Origin: Cenococcum geophilum 1.58
Lineage: Eukaryota > Ascomycota > Dothideomycetes > Gloniales > Gloniaceae
Assembly (NCBI GenBank): GCA_001692895.1
Contig: KV748246.1
Location: 558,970 to 622,969 of the forward strand
Direction: 5' to 3'
DNA length: 64,000 bases
Position numbers and translations under genes: made by a program
The notes under the pieces: model-generated
Told to the model about the DNA's origin: nothing
The model's input: only the letters and a program-made list of their open reading frames with translations
Databases searched by the model: none
Part shown: one piece after another, positions 36,364 to 50,208 of the stretch
Position numbering within the stretch: position 1 is the stretch's first letter
Layout of the letters: the number at the start of each line of letters is the position of its first letter

Positions 36364-37802
36364 CGTCTAATTTTATATCTAGTATATGCTAAAGTTCCCT
36401 AGCCCTCTATACCTTTCTAGGCCCGGCTTATATCATTCTTATAGCGCTCCCTTATAGGGCGGCTGCGGTTTGTTATTACCTAGTGCTAATTACGGGTCCA
36501 TTTGTTCTTAACGCATTAACGCCCTATTTAGGAGCTATATATACTATATTAGATCCTAGTGAATCCTATTTAGAAACGGCATTAAAAATATAACGCCTGC
36601 TAATTTAACCGTTCTAAGATTAAGCTTCTGGAGTTAATTAGTGAGTTTCTCTAGTTTGGGGTCTATTTCCTAAGTTGTTTAACAGGTATTTGCCGACTCG
36701 CTTAGCTAAGAAACTATAGGTAGTTAAAGGGTAGTATCTCTTTAGTTTGTTATAGCTAGTTACTAATTATAGAATTGTCTAACTAGCTAACGAAGGCCTT
36801 ATTCCTTAGGATTTATTATTAATAACTAATTAGCGCCTTTATACAAATTAAGCCTGTCTTCTACAGCTCTCCTTAGTAGGTAGAAGTTAAAAGACTCTCG
36901 CCTATTAGCGTCGGCTCCTATTTTAGTTATTATATATCTTTAGTATTTAAATAGGAGTCCTCTTACAAACCAGTATCCTTATTCACAGTTTTCTAAATTA
37001 CTAGCCTTAGTAACCTTCTAGGAGATTAACGTGAACTGCTTATAGTATTCGCGTATACTGCTAGGTAGATTATTCCTATACTATAGTATATAAGCTTCTA
37101 AGAATTCTACCGTTTCAACTTATCGAAAATAGTTACTTCCTTAGTAGTCTGTTTTAAGCTTTCCTATAAGTTCTATCTAGTTACTAATAGCAAACTTAGG
37201 CAGACTTTAGATCTATATCCCTATCTAATAGTCACAATACTCCGGAAGTCCTTAATACTTTTTATTATCCGTAACACGGTGCTAGATATATAGCCGCTTA
37301 TACTGCTTAATAAATTACGATACGTTTTATCCCGTAAAGTAAGGGGTCCTAGGGGTTCCCGGAGCCGGCATAGGCTAGGCCATAATATACACCTTATTTC
37401 GTTCCATTAGTAGTCTGGTAAAAGGTAGTAAACCTATAGTTTCTTTAGGGACAGGCAGGTAGACCTTATAACCCTTATCCTCTATTTATTAAGGGTTATC
37501 GGTCCCTAACGTTACGGAAGTTAGGGTTAGTATCGCATGCCCTAGTTTAGAAGAGCTTTACGGTTTAACAGGCTGCTTGCTTTCCTCTCCCTTTTTAGCG
37601 CCCTCACTATTATTATAGAATAGGCCTAGCATTCCTAACAATCCCTTTACTAGTACTATCGCTATTATTATAAATTTAAAGGTAGCTCCAATAAATGCGA
37701 GAATAATAGTATAGACTATTGCAAATATAGTAAACAAAATATAAAAAAAAATTCTCTACCGTTTCTGGTGTGCCATAGTCCTTCCTTTTATCCTTTGTCT
37801 TA

Positions 37803-38629
37803 CTACCCTTTGCGAAAGTATTGCGAAAATCAAAATTAAGCGAGCCTCCCCCCGCAGACGTTTGTTTTACAATAATACCTTTATAACAACCAAAAATAAG
37901 TCTTATTTTATAAAATTAGTAAATAAAACTATAAAATAGATACTGCCCCGTAACCCTAAACGTATAGCAGCTTAGCAAGTAGTGTAGTTGTGGAAATTTA
38001 GGTGGTAGAGAGTCGGGCTAAGCATACCCTCTCTATTAAAACAATATACCCCCTATAGCCCCACTAATACAGCTCTATATTTTATAAGTAGAGTTATATT
38101 TTATAGCCCTATATTAGGGCTATAAAATAAGCCCTTATTTGTATAATTTAGGGCTGTTTTAGTAGAGTTATAGGGGGTGCTTATTTTTAGGGTAGATAGG
38201 TCAGGTTAGTTAGCGCAGAGCCTCATTTTAAGTTTTGCGGCCATTCTAAAATACCCCACATAGTTCCACTAATATTAGTCTAATTTATATAAATAAGGGC
38301 TTATTTTATAGCCCTAATATAGGGCTATAAAATATAACTTTATTTATAAAATATAGAGCTGTATTAGTGGGGCTATAGGGGGTATATTGTTTTGATAGAG
38401 AGGGTATACTTAGCCCGACTCTTTACCACCTAAATTTCTACAACCACACTATTTACTAAGCTGCTATATATTTAAAAATATGAATTAGTATCTATTTTAT
38501 AGTTCTATTTACTAATTTTATAAAATAAGACTTATTTTTAGTAGTTGTATAAGCATTATTATAAAACGAACGTCTGCGGGAGGGAGGCTCGCTTAATTTT
38601 AATTTTCGCAATACTTTCGCAAAGGGTAG
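37803..38629. mobile_element. 827-bp fold-back (MITE-like) element with TA target duplication
   Basis: The ends are perfect inverted repeats, CTACCCTTTGCGAAAG at the left and its complement at the right. Complementarity continues with few mismatches almost to the centre (about 38,210), so the whole element is one giant hairpin. It is flanked by TA on both sides (37801-37802, 38630-38631). Copy B has the uninterrupted sequence at the corresponding place, with a single TA. A TA duplication points to the Tc1/mariner superfamily. There is no transposase frame inside. It is less RIP-damaged than its host; arm mismatches are mostly transitions. Confidence 0.88.
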
Positions 38630-38880
38630 TACTATACTACGTACCCGCCTTCTTGTTACTGCTTACCGACCACTATTCCCGTATAGAGAACTTGGCAAGT
38701 ATTATCAGTTTATTCTTTATGGCGGTGGCTGCGTATAGGTCGCTGATATACCCGTGCTTCTTTATCTTAGTCATTCTATTACAGTTCTAGATCATTTCTA
38801 TACGTCTCCTGTATATAGAGCACCAGACTTCTAATCTAAAGAGCTTACCGTCGTCCCTATATAGAATGCCATAAAATATA

Positions 38881-39156
38881 TAGGAGGGTATAACCTCTCT
38901 AAGATAGGAAAGTCACAGTGCTATTAGTCAGTCTGTCGGTCAGTCTGTCGGTTAGTTATAATTAGTCAGAATTAAGCAGTAAGAAGAGAAAGAAAAGAGT
39001 GTATTTAAGGAAAGTTGTGTATCTGTTAGTGTCGCCTGAGTTATTAAAGACTCTAAGGGCTTTAAACCGATCTATATAACTTATAGAAGGCCTAGGCTCT
39101 CCCAAAGCTATACTTAATCTAGATGTTAAATCTAGGGGCTAAATCACACCACTATA
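38881..39156 (-). repeat. Copy A 5' LTR
   Basis: 276 bp, same length and sequence family as 27713-27988. It is the 5' LTR because gag and RT read leftward from it. Its inner edge (tataggaggg) matches that of the B 5' LTR. Confidence 0.88.
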
Positions 39157-39893
39157 ATAGGTTGTTTATAGCTTTCCGTAGTTTATCCGGAGAGAAAATA
39201 GGGTAAACTTTAATTAAATCTGGGAGCTTTACTTTATACGCGTTGCCTATCTTTTTAAGAACTTTATACAGTCTTACTATTTAATAGTCTAGCTTATAGC
39301 TAGGTCGTTTTATCTTTTAGTTCTTTATTATAACCTAGACTATATCTCCTACAGTAAAGTTAGGCTCTTGCCTATACTTATTCGCCTATTATTATATTAA
39401 TTTTTAGGCCTTTTCTAGATTTGTATAGGCTACCGCCTAGGCTTCCTTTAAGCGTTTAATGTACTGCCGTGCTTCCTTATAAGATGGTTTTTTATATATA
39501 GTCTAGGGTCCTTCTGGTCTTTCCTTATTAAAGCTTATATAGGGTAAGTAACCTATTTCCAGTTAAATAGGGGCAAATCCTGTAGAGTTATAAGGTAGGG
39601 TTACTTAGGTATAGTCTATTAGAGGTAGCAGTTTAGCCTTATTATCTTAAAAGTAGTTAATAAAAGGCCGAAGTCTCTAATCTAAGTATTGATTTATAAT
39701 TTCCGTCTAACTATCTATCTAGGGGTAGTATACGGTAGAAAGCTTTAACTTAATGCCTAAAATCTAGGTAAACTTATTCTAGAAAGCTTATATAAACTAC
39801 GGCCTATAATTAGATATAATAGTATCTAATAGTTTATAGATTTAGTAGACGTAGTAAATATATAATTAGGCCGCTTTTTTAGTGTTAATATTA
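39157..39893 (-). mobile_element. Gypsy relic C, integrase core segment
   Basis: On the minus strand, with stops ignored: DTIISNYGP, LGIKLKLSTVYYP, LPYNSTGFAPI, LEIGYLPYISF and VYPIFSPDKLRKAINN, a chromovirus integrase core and its GPY/F-like C-terminal module. The reading continues at 27712 on one side (across copy A) and at 50485 on the other (across copy B). The last five bases next to the B LTR, ATATT (39888-39892), are duplicated at 50485-50489. Confidence 0.82.
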
Positions 39894-40152
39894 TAGGAGA
39901 GTACGGTGTCTTTTAGATAGAAAGTTAACAGTGCTATTAGGCTGTTAGTTAGTTAGAATTAGTTAGAATTAAGTAGTAAGAAGATAAAGAAAAGAGTATA
40001 TTAAAGGAAAATTATATATCTATTGGTGTTACCTAAGTTATTAAAGACTCTAAGGGCTCTAAACCGACCTATATAACTATAGAAGGCCTAGGCTCTCCTA
40101 AAGCTACGCCTAATCTAGATATTAAATCTAGGGGGCTAAATTACACTACTAT
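39894..40152 (-). repeat. Copy B 3' LTR (259 bp)
   Basis: Same family as the other three LTRs. It lacks about 17 bp in the tandem CTGT/CGGT tract (reads ggctgttagttagttag). A purine tract (in complement, tacctctcct) lies directly inside, as expected at the 3' end of a minus-strand element. Confidence 0.85.
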
Positions 40153-43100
40153 ATACCTCTCCTATTTAAGTTATTATCCCCTAACGACTTCTAAAGCTCT
40201 AAAACTCCTTATCTTTAAAATAAAGGCGTAGTAGGTAATTATATACGTTCCTTACTCTTACTATAAACCCGAGATAGTAAATAAGGAAACTCTATTCTAG
40301 TTAAACGAGACCATTCTTATCTGCCTGGCTAAGTAGTATAAGAGGTATTAGACTAGCGGCTCTTAGATAATATAGCTCTTTTACGTCCTTCTACTTGCTT
40401 AGTTCTGTCCTATAATTCTTTAGGCAACTTTATATAACTCTATCCTTCTATAATAATTAGGGGTACTCTACTTAGATTTACCGTAACCGTTAAAGGATTA
40501 ATTCTATTATTAACGTAGTAGAAGTATAAGCGGCTATTAAAGCGCCCTATTTTAGTTGTATATATAAGCTAAAACGCATCCTTATAGTTCTTAACGTCCT
40601 TTAGACAATAGAAATGCATCTATTTCGCGACTTCGTTCCTATTACCGGTAAGAAAAAGATTATAATCTTAGATTACTACTAGAGAATCCCATCACCGTTT
40701 ACTAAAAAGGGCGTTAGATAGAGCGCTGGCAGTTATAAGCTTAACTGCTATAGGGAAGCGATATAAAATTATGCCGTAGAGATTAGTATGTCTAGACGGC
40801 GTATAGGGCGGCGCTTTTAAGTCTTAGTACGCATCTACCAACTCTACCTAAGTACCTCCTTTAGTAACCTTAAGGTTATTATAATCGTCCTAAATACTAA
40901 TAAACTATAGTAGTATTATTCGCCGAGTTCTAGTTAAAGGTCCTTTCGCTCTATAAGGAAGGTAAGGCATAGTTATACGTATATCTCCTTTCTTATATAG
41001 CTAAGCCACCTAGTTAGTCGCATACTTTTCTACGTCTTTAGTAATCTGGTCTTAGTTAGAGATCTTATAAATAAATCTATTACCCTTAGTTAATCCTTAC
41101 GCCTTTAAATATTCCTATTATAGTTCTAGGTGGTAATATATACTAGGTAGAATAATTATATAGTTATCCTTAGTCTTATTATCCAGAGAAACACTTTCTT
41201 AGATTATATTAGTACTATATTCACTTTTAAAAAGCGAGGGAATATTAACGTTAATATAGTAAAAAGCTGTAGAGTCTCCTTTAACCGCAAATTTTATATA
41301 ATAAGGTAAGGAAATAAGTTGCTACTAGCTATTAGGTCTAAGAGCGTAATAAAGATAATAATACTAAGGGTCTTATCTTATTAGCTATTAGTAAAGACTA
41401 TAAACTATTATTTTTAACTAGCTATAATTTAGTCGCTTATTAATTAGATGCTAATAGTGGCGGTATATACGCATTTCCTTATTAATTATTGCTAAGATAC
41501 TAGAATCCTACTACTATTTAAATATATTTAAAATTACAGATCCTTTTTACTACTATACTTTTTAGTCTTTTAGTAATATTATCTAATTAAGCAAAGCCTC
41601 TCTATTGTATAAAAACCTTAGCGCTAAGTTATAAATAAACTTATATGGTTTTAAGGAATTAAATAAAACTAGAGGTCTATAAGCCTTTCTAAACTAAGAG
41701 TACGTAATAGGATTAGTCTTTATAGTGTTAAGGTAGTTATAAGCGTAATATATTAAACGGAGTCTATAATATAGTGTGGTATAGTTTAAACCCTTTATTA
41801 CTAAACTTATATATCCTCCTATAGCTTACGTATATATTTAGCAGACCTTATATATCTCTAGATTAGAACTAGCTGCCCTATACTAACTACGCAAGAGCTT
41901 TATAACCTTAGTTAGTTTAATCTTAGTAGTTTAGTTTAGGGACGCCTTAAGATAAGCGGGTATGTCAGCCTTACAGTTATATCCTTATTTTACGCGGAGT
42001 ATTACTATAGTATTTACGGCCTCCTTAATATACTCCTTATTATCTCCTAGCTTAATAACGTTCTTATTAAATATTAATACTACCCCTAGCCCTCCTACTT
42101 CCGGGTAAGTAATTATTAGCCCTTTTCTTGGATTTCTTTTTAATAGGGGTACTAGTAGTGGCGGGGGTGAGCTAATAGGCGTTTTAGCTGCAAGAATGCT
42201 CTTATTTATAGATAATAAAGGCAAGTTAACTAATATAGGCGATCCCTATTAGGATGGGCTTGGTATAATACTAACGCCTCCTCCTTAAATAGGTGTTAAC
42301 GGCTAAAAAGCTAAAGAATTTATTACGTTAGAAGCATGTTATAAATATATTCGCAGTATAAGAGCTAAGCTCTCTCTTACCTATCTAATTCTAACATTAG
42401 TAGCCTCTAGTCCTCCTATAGTTAGCCTTTTACTTCTTAGTAATAGGTCCTTATTTAAAACAAGGAAGCTAGTTAAGCATCTCTCTAAACTATACTTATT
42501 TACCACCTAGTCTAATATTACTCTTCCTAACATTTTAGGCGCGAGCGTAAAGTCGGTTGGCTGTAGTTAAGTAATATTCTTAATACCGCGTCCTAAATAA
42601 TTAAGCCTCTTAACTAGGGCTTTATTAACTCGCGTTATTACTTTATAAAGTAGGTAAATGGTAAGCTTTTAGGCGGTAGAAAGGAAGTAGTAGAAAACTA
42701 TATATTTTAGCGGTCCGTTAAGAATATCCTATCCCTAAGCTTTTTAGATAGTTTCTCTAGCTTTATTATACTAATTCCTTTAATCTTTTACTATCTTACT
42801 AACGTTAGAGATATCCTTAAAGATTATTAAGAACGCGTCCTTTCCTAAAGATGCTTATAGCCTATTACTATAATTAAGAAAATTAACTACTACACTAGCA
42901 GCATCTATATAATTCTCTCTCTTAAGTAGAATATTATTATAGATTTAGATAAGTATTACGCGACGCTAATTAACCGCGAAGCCTCTAACTTCTATAAGGA
43001 CATCGCTAATTTATTACTTAACTCCTTTATATAATACTAGTAGTCTACTAAATAAAGATATAATAAAAGTGCTATTATTAATTCTACTTAGTTTGTACTT

Positions 43101-43500
43101 TAACTAATTTACGGTTATCTTTAAGGTTTATTAAGAGCAAAAAGGTAAAGTTTTAAATAGGGTTTTCTAATCTAAATAGTCTACTAAATTTAGGTAGCGG
43201 TATAGAGTTCTACTAGCTCTAATCGTTAAATAGACTAAGTATAATTTTCTATCCCCAGGATAGAAAATCGCTATTAGCTTAATAAAGGCGGTAAGCGGAA
43301 CTAATATCTTTACAGTAAATAATACTAGCTAGCTATACGTAAAAATTCTTCTATTCTTACCTTACTATTAACACGTATTAGATTCCTATAACTAAAAAAA
43401 GTAAATAAGAAAGCGTAATAGAAAGAGCTTTAGGAAATACGGTAAATAAACGGATAGATTATATAGCTATTATCTATATCCCCTCCCCTACCTTAGAACT
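40153..43500 (-). pseudogene. Degraded 3' coding region downstream of pol in copy B
   Basis: Counterpart of 27990-31300. One segment is still open: 42224-41985 on the minus strand, 79 codons, starting MPLLSINKSILAAKTPISS and containing GGLGVVLIFNKNVIKLGDN. Copy A encodes the same residues with few substitutions, so this was protein-coding before RIP. No known domain is recognised. Confidence 0.5.
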
Positions 43501-46500
43501 TAACTATCCCCTAGTTAAATATTTCGTACTTAGTTTTATTAAACAATCTTTCTAAAATATACACTTTTTAAACTACGCGGCGTTATAATACTAGTAGATT
43601 TTATATAGCATCTTCCTTAGGTTCTAGCTCTACTGTTACTTCTTATAGTATAGTTTTACCTAATTAGTTAAGCTAATCTTCCTAATAGACCTTAGATATC
43701 TATTATTAATAAAACTTCTTTAATTTATTCCCTAGAGTTTAATTACGAAATAGCATACTATTAAGATCCTTAATTAAGTACCACCCTTTATAAGGGTAAC
43801 TTTTATATATATAAAACGGGCCTAGCCATTTTAGATCTAACTTACAACTACTAGAATAATCTTACTTAAGCTATATATTATAAAGCATAACTATATCTCT
43901 AACCTTAAATCCGTCCTAGTAAATATAATAAGTATTATTAAAATACTCCTTATTTACTACCCTTAGTCATCTTATATACATAACAGCCTCTTATATATTT
44001 GCGTTTTTTTAATTAAACTATTTTATATAAAGTGCTAATAGCTTTATAGTAGTCCGGACTATTTACTAAGGCAGCGTTTACTAGGTAGGTATATAAAGTT
44101 TAATAAAAAGAATATACTTATACTCGCATATAACTCTTACTAGTATTATTCCTATAAACCGCTTAATAGTTATTCTATCTACCTATAAAATAGTATAAAG
44201 ATTATCCAGCTATAAGCTATCTATCTTCACTAAAGCATTTATTATAGGTTTATAGCCTCGCTCTATAAAGCCTTACGCCTAAGCGTAGTAGGTAGAAGCT
44301 ATAACCCTCTTAATATTATAGAGCTCTATAAGCATAGCGGTAACATTAGTATTTTCTCCTTTACTATTTATAGAGAGCTATCTAAATGCTCCCTATTAGC
44401 AGATAACATCTTTATAGAGGAACTTTACTATACTTTTTATATCCTTATTTTAAAGGGCCCGAGCTTTTACCTATTTAGATATATATTTTTAAGTAATAGC
44501 CAGGTACTAAAATCTAAGACGGGTTAAAGGCATAAATATAATATCTACTACTACTTATTACTATAAGGTAGACTCCTATATAGAGTATATTACTTCTTCT
44601 TCCTATCCTAGCTATTGCTCCTAGTATTATAAATACAACTTAATATGCTATAATATCTAACCCTATAGCCCTAGCCACTAATATTAATTTAAGACCCTCT
44701 AATACGTTCCCTCTTATCTATGATATCCACTTTAATTATAAAGGCTTTTAATAATCTCCTACTAAGCGTCATTATTAATTACACTTCGTATTAGTATATA
44801 TTTTTTAACTACTAGCGGAAGAGCTGTTAATTACGTACTAGGAACTTTAGCGTATATTATTTAAACTTTTTAAACTCCTTAGCATTTATCTCTTTTAAAC
44901 ATTATATAGTTACTAGCTACTTTATAATCTTCTAAATTCCTCTAAATATAAGTCTTTTAATAGTAAACCCACTTCTATTTTAAGAGGGGCAGCTATATAT
45001 TCTAAGGCACTTAGTTTATAGTTAATAAACTCTTTAATATCCTTAGTCGGCTTATTAGATTGTTTACCTTTAAATAGCTATCGCAAAAGTCCATTAGCTA
45101 GGCTATTCTTCTTCCCCAGCATATATCTAATATTAAAGTCCTATAGCTAGATCTATACTAGCCATCTTATTATTAAGGCTCTAGGTAAATTAGTGGCGGT
45201 ATAATTTAGTTATATAACTAGGGTGTTCGCGTTTATCTCCACTATAAAGCGAACGCCGTATAGATATACGCGATACTTTTTTAACGCATATAGCAACGCC
45301 TAATATTTAAGCTTTCCTAAGTTATATTTCTGCTCCGCCTAAGACTAGATACCACTTTTATATTAATATAGGTAATAATAACCGTATATATCTAGTTATA
45401 TAAGGCTGTACCCTTATCTATTCTTATATCTATTAATAGCAAGAATAATTAGCCTAGCCCCTTTACTATAATCTAGCTAAACTAATACGGGTATAGTAGT
45501 AACTGTATACTTTAGAGTCTTTATAGCGGCTATTTACTTTATACCCTATATAAACGGAACGTTTACTTATAGTAGTCGGAAGATTAGCGTTACCTTAATT
45601 GCGAAGTCTTTTACCTATATTTAGTAATATATAACAACTCCTAGGAACACTTAGGCCGATATAACATCTTCGCAGTCTTTTTAGTAAATAATCTTTATAA
45701 CCTTTAACTTTTCTAGATATCGTCCTTTTTTATTATAGTGGTAGCTAACTACTATAATCTTATCTTTGTAGAAATAAGACTTTACGCCTAAAATTATACA
45801 CCTAGCTTATTTTAAATCTGCAAGCACTCTATCTAGCCATATAATATATTTTAGAATATATCTATATATACCTAAAAGGCTCTCCTCCCCATTATATACT
45901 GTCTGTAGGCCTTTTACTATAATATTATTTAGAAATAGTAGGGTATAGTATAGGATGTATCGTTCTAAGATTTTAGTAATTGTCTACACAAACTAGGCTA
46001 TAGAATTTATACCTCCTATAGATACCGTTATTTATTATAGAAGTCCTAAAGGTATTATAAAAGCTATTAGGTTTTAGCTTTTTATATCTAGCTCTAATTA
46101 GTTATAGCTAGAGAAGAAGTCCACTAAAGACATAACCTTACACCCTATAAATTCTTTGGAAAATTCATTAGTATATAGCAGCAGATTTACATCCCTAATA
46201 GTTACTCAGTTAATATTTATTACTATATTAATTAGTCGGTACTTTTTATATTCCTTCTTGCTTATAAAAAACCATAGGTTCCTATATAAGCTTTTATAAT
46301 ATTTTAGAGTCTCTTAAGCTAGTCACTCTTATAATATATTTATTACTTCTCCTTATAGGGCCCTTAGTATAGGAAAGTTTAGTACTTACTATACTTTATA
46401 CAGCATGGTCTTAATCTTTAGTAATAGAGTTATATCCCTACTAATATAACCTATTTTAGAAAACTCCTATACTAAAGCCTCTTCTTAGTTAAATAGTATA

Positions 46501-49500
46501 GCCTTAAAGATCTCCCTTTCTCTTAGCTAAATGTCTCCTATAATTATATACTCTAATTATTCTAGCTTTAGTCGCGCCCTATAGGCTAGCTTAGTATATT
46601 ACGGCTCTAGAAAATAGTTATACGGACTAAGAGGCAATCCTTAAATAAACGCCTTCTATTAATATAAGGCTACCTTTTACTATTTTATTATGCCTTCTAT
46701 AACTATTCCATCTAGTGCTAATAAATTAACTAGGTAGACTTTATCTGCCTTCCGCTTATACACAGTTACTATATTTATAGTATTTTATTAGGCTTTACTC
46801 TAATAGCTTTCTATTCGCATTATAAATAGATCTATTATCTTTAATATTTAATATATAAGAGACCCAACCTTTACTTTAAATACTAGCTTCCAATCCTTTC
46901 TTAAATGTCTTTTTAGGACTTCCCTTAATATTTTACTATTAAGCTCTCTCTATCTAATATTATGTTCTTCTTTCTACTAGTGGCTTTACCCAGCAGATAT
47001 CCAAAACGGTAAATATCTGTATTAGAGCCGCACCTTATTTCCCTCCTCTTTATTCTTAACGTTTTTCTTATTCTAATACGCTAGGTTATAAGTAACTCTA
47101 GATATAATCTTAGCGGTTATACTAATTATATATTTCCTGAACTATTATCTATACTAATACCTTTATCTAGCTTAAAAAACATCGCATCCTTATAGGACGT
47201 TAAGAACCTTATTTTGACCCTACTATTTTTTAATTAAATAATATAAGATACCTAGCCTATTATAGTTCGTTTTATTACTAGTTTAGCCCTTACTAACTAT
47301 AGCTTACTAAGTATCACCTTATATAATATTTCCCCTATAATAATAAACGTTATAGATATTAAGACGTTACCTATTACTATAGGGACCGTATATACTAGCC
47401 TAATAAACTTAAACTAAGTTCTATTTATAGATATTAAACGCGCGCCTTATAACTATAAAGGTAGACTTAATATTAGTAGGCCGTGTTATAATGCTACGCT
47501 TTCCTTAATAAGGTTAAGTTTAGCTCCAGAGTTAATTAAGCATTTAGCCCTTCCGTCTCCTATCTACGCTTTTACCTTTAGGCATCGCCTTTAAAACCGG
47601 ATAAATTATACTTTTTATTCAATCTAGTTTACTTTAGTAGTTATTAAACCGGCTTAATTAATATAGAATATTAGGTGTGCTAATAATACGGATGCCTTAA
47701 TATCCTCTTACTTCTATTAGTAAGGCTCTATAAGGGGTAGTAGGAGAGGCTTAAAGAATAGCCTTATAACCTCGGGCATGTATATAAGGCAGTCACTAAT
47801 AGTAACTTTAATGGTTTTTAACAAGATCTTATCCGCTATTACTATTAGGCTTAGGACGTTTCCTTTTAGTATATCCGTTATCCTAACTAGCTTTAGTTAT
47901 AATACTTTAGCTATTATCGTTACATCCGCTATTTACTTTATCTGTCTTAGCTATTTAGTATAGTTTATTTTATTAACCTTATTACTGCTTAATAGTAGTA
48001 AAGAAGCCTACTACTAGGGCTATAGTGCGATTTAAATATATGCTCCTAATTATATATTTTAAACCGTTGCTAGTTATAGACTAGATGGTTTTAGAGGCTA
48101 TTTTATTACCCTTACTTCCCCTTACGGTCTCCTAAGATTATATACCTATGGCGTAGGCTATAACTAGGTTACGGCCCCTACTAAATTAATATATATCGAC
48201 TTTACTTAATATATATCTTCCTAGGACTTACTAAGTTCCTCTTTACTTTTAGCGTTATTACCCTCTATAAGCTCTATAGAAGCTACCTTTAGTTAAACAC
48301 CTATCGCTAGCGTATTAGGATTAATATTTATATTCTACCTTAACTAGTCTTTAAGGAACTAGATCTAATTATCGCTTAATAAATATAGATTTTTTTTTTA
48401 AACGCTTACGTATTCTAGCGTATATTTAGTTGTTTTTATTTATATATAGGAAACTATAATAAACTAACTCTTAGAGCTGTAGATATTAATTAATAAAATA
48501 GTAAGCACCCCTATATCTATAATATATCTAATTTTATATCTAGTATACACTAAAGTTCCCTAGCCCTTTATACCTTCCTAAGCCTAGCTTATATTGTTTT
48601 TATAGCACTCCCTTATAGGGTAGCTGTGGTCTATTATTACCTAGTATTAATTATAAGTTCATTTATTCTTAACGCATTAACGCCCTATTTAGGAGCTATA
48701 TATACTATATTAGATCTTAATAAATCCTATCTAGAAATAGTATTAAAGATATAACGCCTACCAATTTAACCGTCCTAAGATTAAGCTTCCGGAGTTAATT
48801 AGTAAGTTTCTCTAGTTTAGGGTTTATTTCCTAAGTCATTTAATAGGTACTTGCTAACTCGCTTGGCTAAGAAACTATAGGTAGTTAAAAAGCAGCATTT
48901 CTTTAGTTTATTATAGCTAGTTACTAATTTTAAAATTAACCAACTAGCTAACAAAGGCCTTATTCCTTAGGATTTATTATTAATAACTAATTGGCGCCTT
49001 TATAAATTAAGTCTATCTTCTATAGCTCTCCTTAGTAGGTAGAAGTTAAAAGACTCTTGCCTATTAGGGTCGGCTCCTATTTTAGTTATTATATATCTTT
49101 AGTATTTAAATAGGAGTCCTCTTATAAACCAGTACCCTTATTTACGGTTTTCTAAATTACTAGCCTTAGTAACCTTTTAGGAGATTAACGTAAACTGCCT
49201 ATAGTATTTACGTATACTACTAAGTGGATTATTTCTATACTATAGTATATAGGCTTCCAAGAATTCTACCGTTTTAACTTATTAAAAGTAGTTACTTCCT
49301 TAGTAGTCTATCCTAAGCTTTCCTATAAGTTCCATTTAGTTACTAATAGTAAACTTAGGTAGACTTTAGATCTATATCCCTATCTAATAGTCGCAATACT
49401 CCAGAAGTCCTTAATACTTTTTATTATCCGTAATATAGTGCTAGATATATAGCCGCTTATACTATTTAATAAATTATAATACATTTTATTTTATAAAGTA

Positions 49501-50208
49501 AGGGGTTTTAGGGTTCCTAGAGCTAATATAGGCTAGGCTATAATATATACCTTATCTCGTTCTATTAGTAGTCTAGTAAAAGGTAGCAGACCTATAGTTT
49601 CTTTAAGAATAGGTAGGTGGACCTTATAACCCTTATCCTCTATCTATTAAGGGTTATTAGTCCCTAACGTTATAGGAGTTAAGGTTAGTATTATATGCCC
49701 TAATTTAGAAAAGCTTCGCGGTTTAATAGGCTGCTTACTTTCCTCTTCCTTTTTAGCACCTTTACTATTGTTATAGAATAGGCCTAACATTCCTAATAAT
49801 CCCTTTACTAGTACTGTCGCTATTATTATAAATTTAAAGGTAGCTTTAATAAATGCGAGAATAATAGTATAGACCGTTATAAATATAGTAAATAAAATAT
49901 AAAAGACTTTTCTCTGCTATTCCTAGTGTACTATAGTCCTTCCTTTTATCCTTCGTTTTACTATACTACATACTTGCCTTCTTATCGCTACTTACCGACC
50001 ACCATTCCCACATAGAGAGCTCGGCAAGTATCATCGGTTTATTCTTTATAGTAGTGGCTGCGTACCAGTCGCTAATATGCCCGCACTTCTTTATTTTAGT
50101 CGTTCTATTATAGTTCCAGATCGTTCCTATACGTCTCCTATATTAGAGCACCAGACTTTTAATCTAAAGAGCTTACCGTCATCCCTATGTGGAATACCAT
50201 AAAATATA

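Larger units (their letters stand above)
27713..39156 (-). mobile_element. LTR retrotransposon copy A (Gypsy type, about 10.6 kb plus an 827-bp insertion)
   Basis: Bounded by 276-bp LTRs at 27713-27988 and 38881-39156. On the minus strand the order is: gag with a CCHC zinc knuckle at 36363-36322 (second Cys now Tyr), then RT around 34.15-33.7 kb (INAAI, TIRDANLPLY, LVDFFSGYN, PFLDNIIVKGP). RNase H and then integrase follow around 32.4-31.8 kb (VEARALYNKDIKSIAKFLYK), ending near 31.3 kb. About 3 kb of further coding-like sequence lies beyond pol (listed separately), then a purine tract (ggtgggggagg) beside the 3' LTR. All frames are RIP-broken. Without the fold-back insertion the length is 10,615 bp, against 10,591 bp for copy B. 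It sits in the C-terminal integrase region of Gypsy relic C. Confidence 0.88.

Noticed and set aside
38545-38790. 81-codon frame across the right end of the hairpin element
   Set aside because: It starts inside the hairpin TIR and runs into copy A sequence, so it is a chance junction frame, not a transposase.
28034-50160. Scattered 60-90 codon frames inside the RIP block treated as genes
   Set aside because: They are surviving fragments of, or shadows over, retroelement proteins; several plus-strand ones (32087-32362, 34799-35032, 47778-47963) are antisense to pol.
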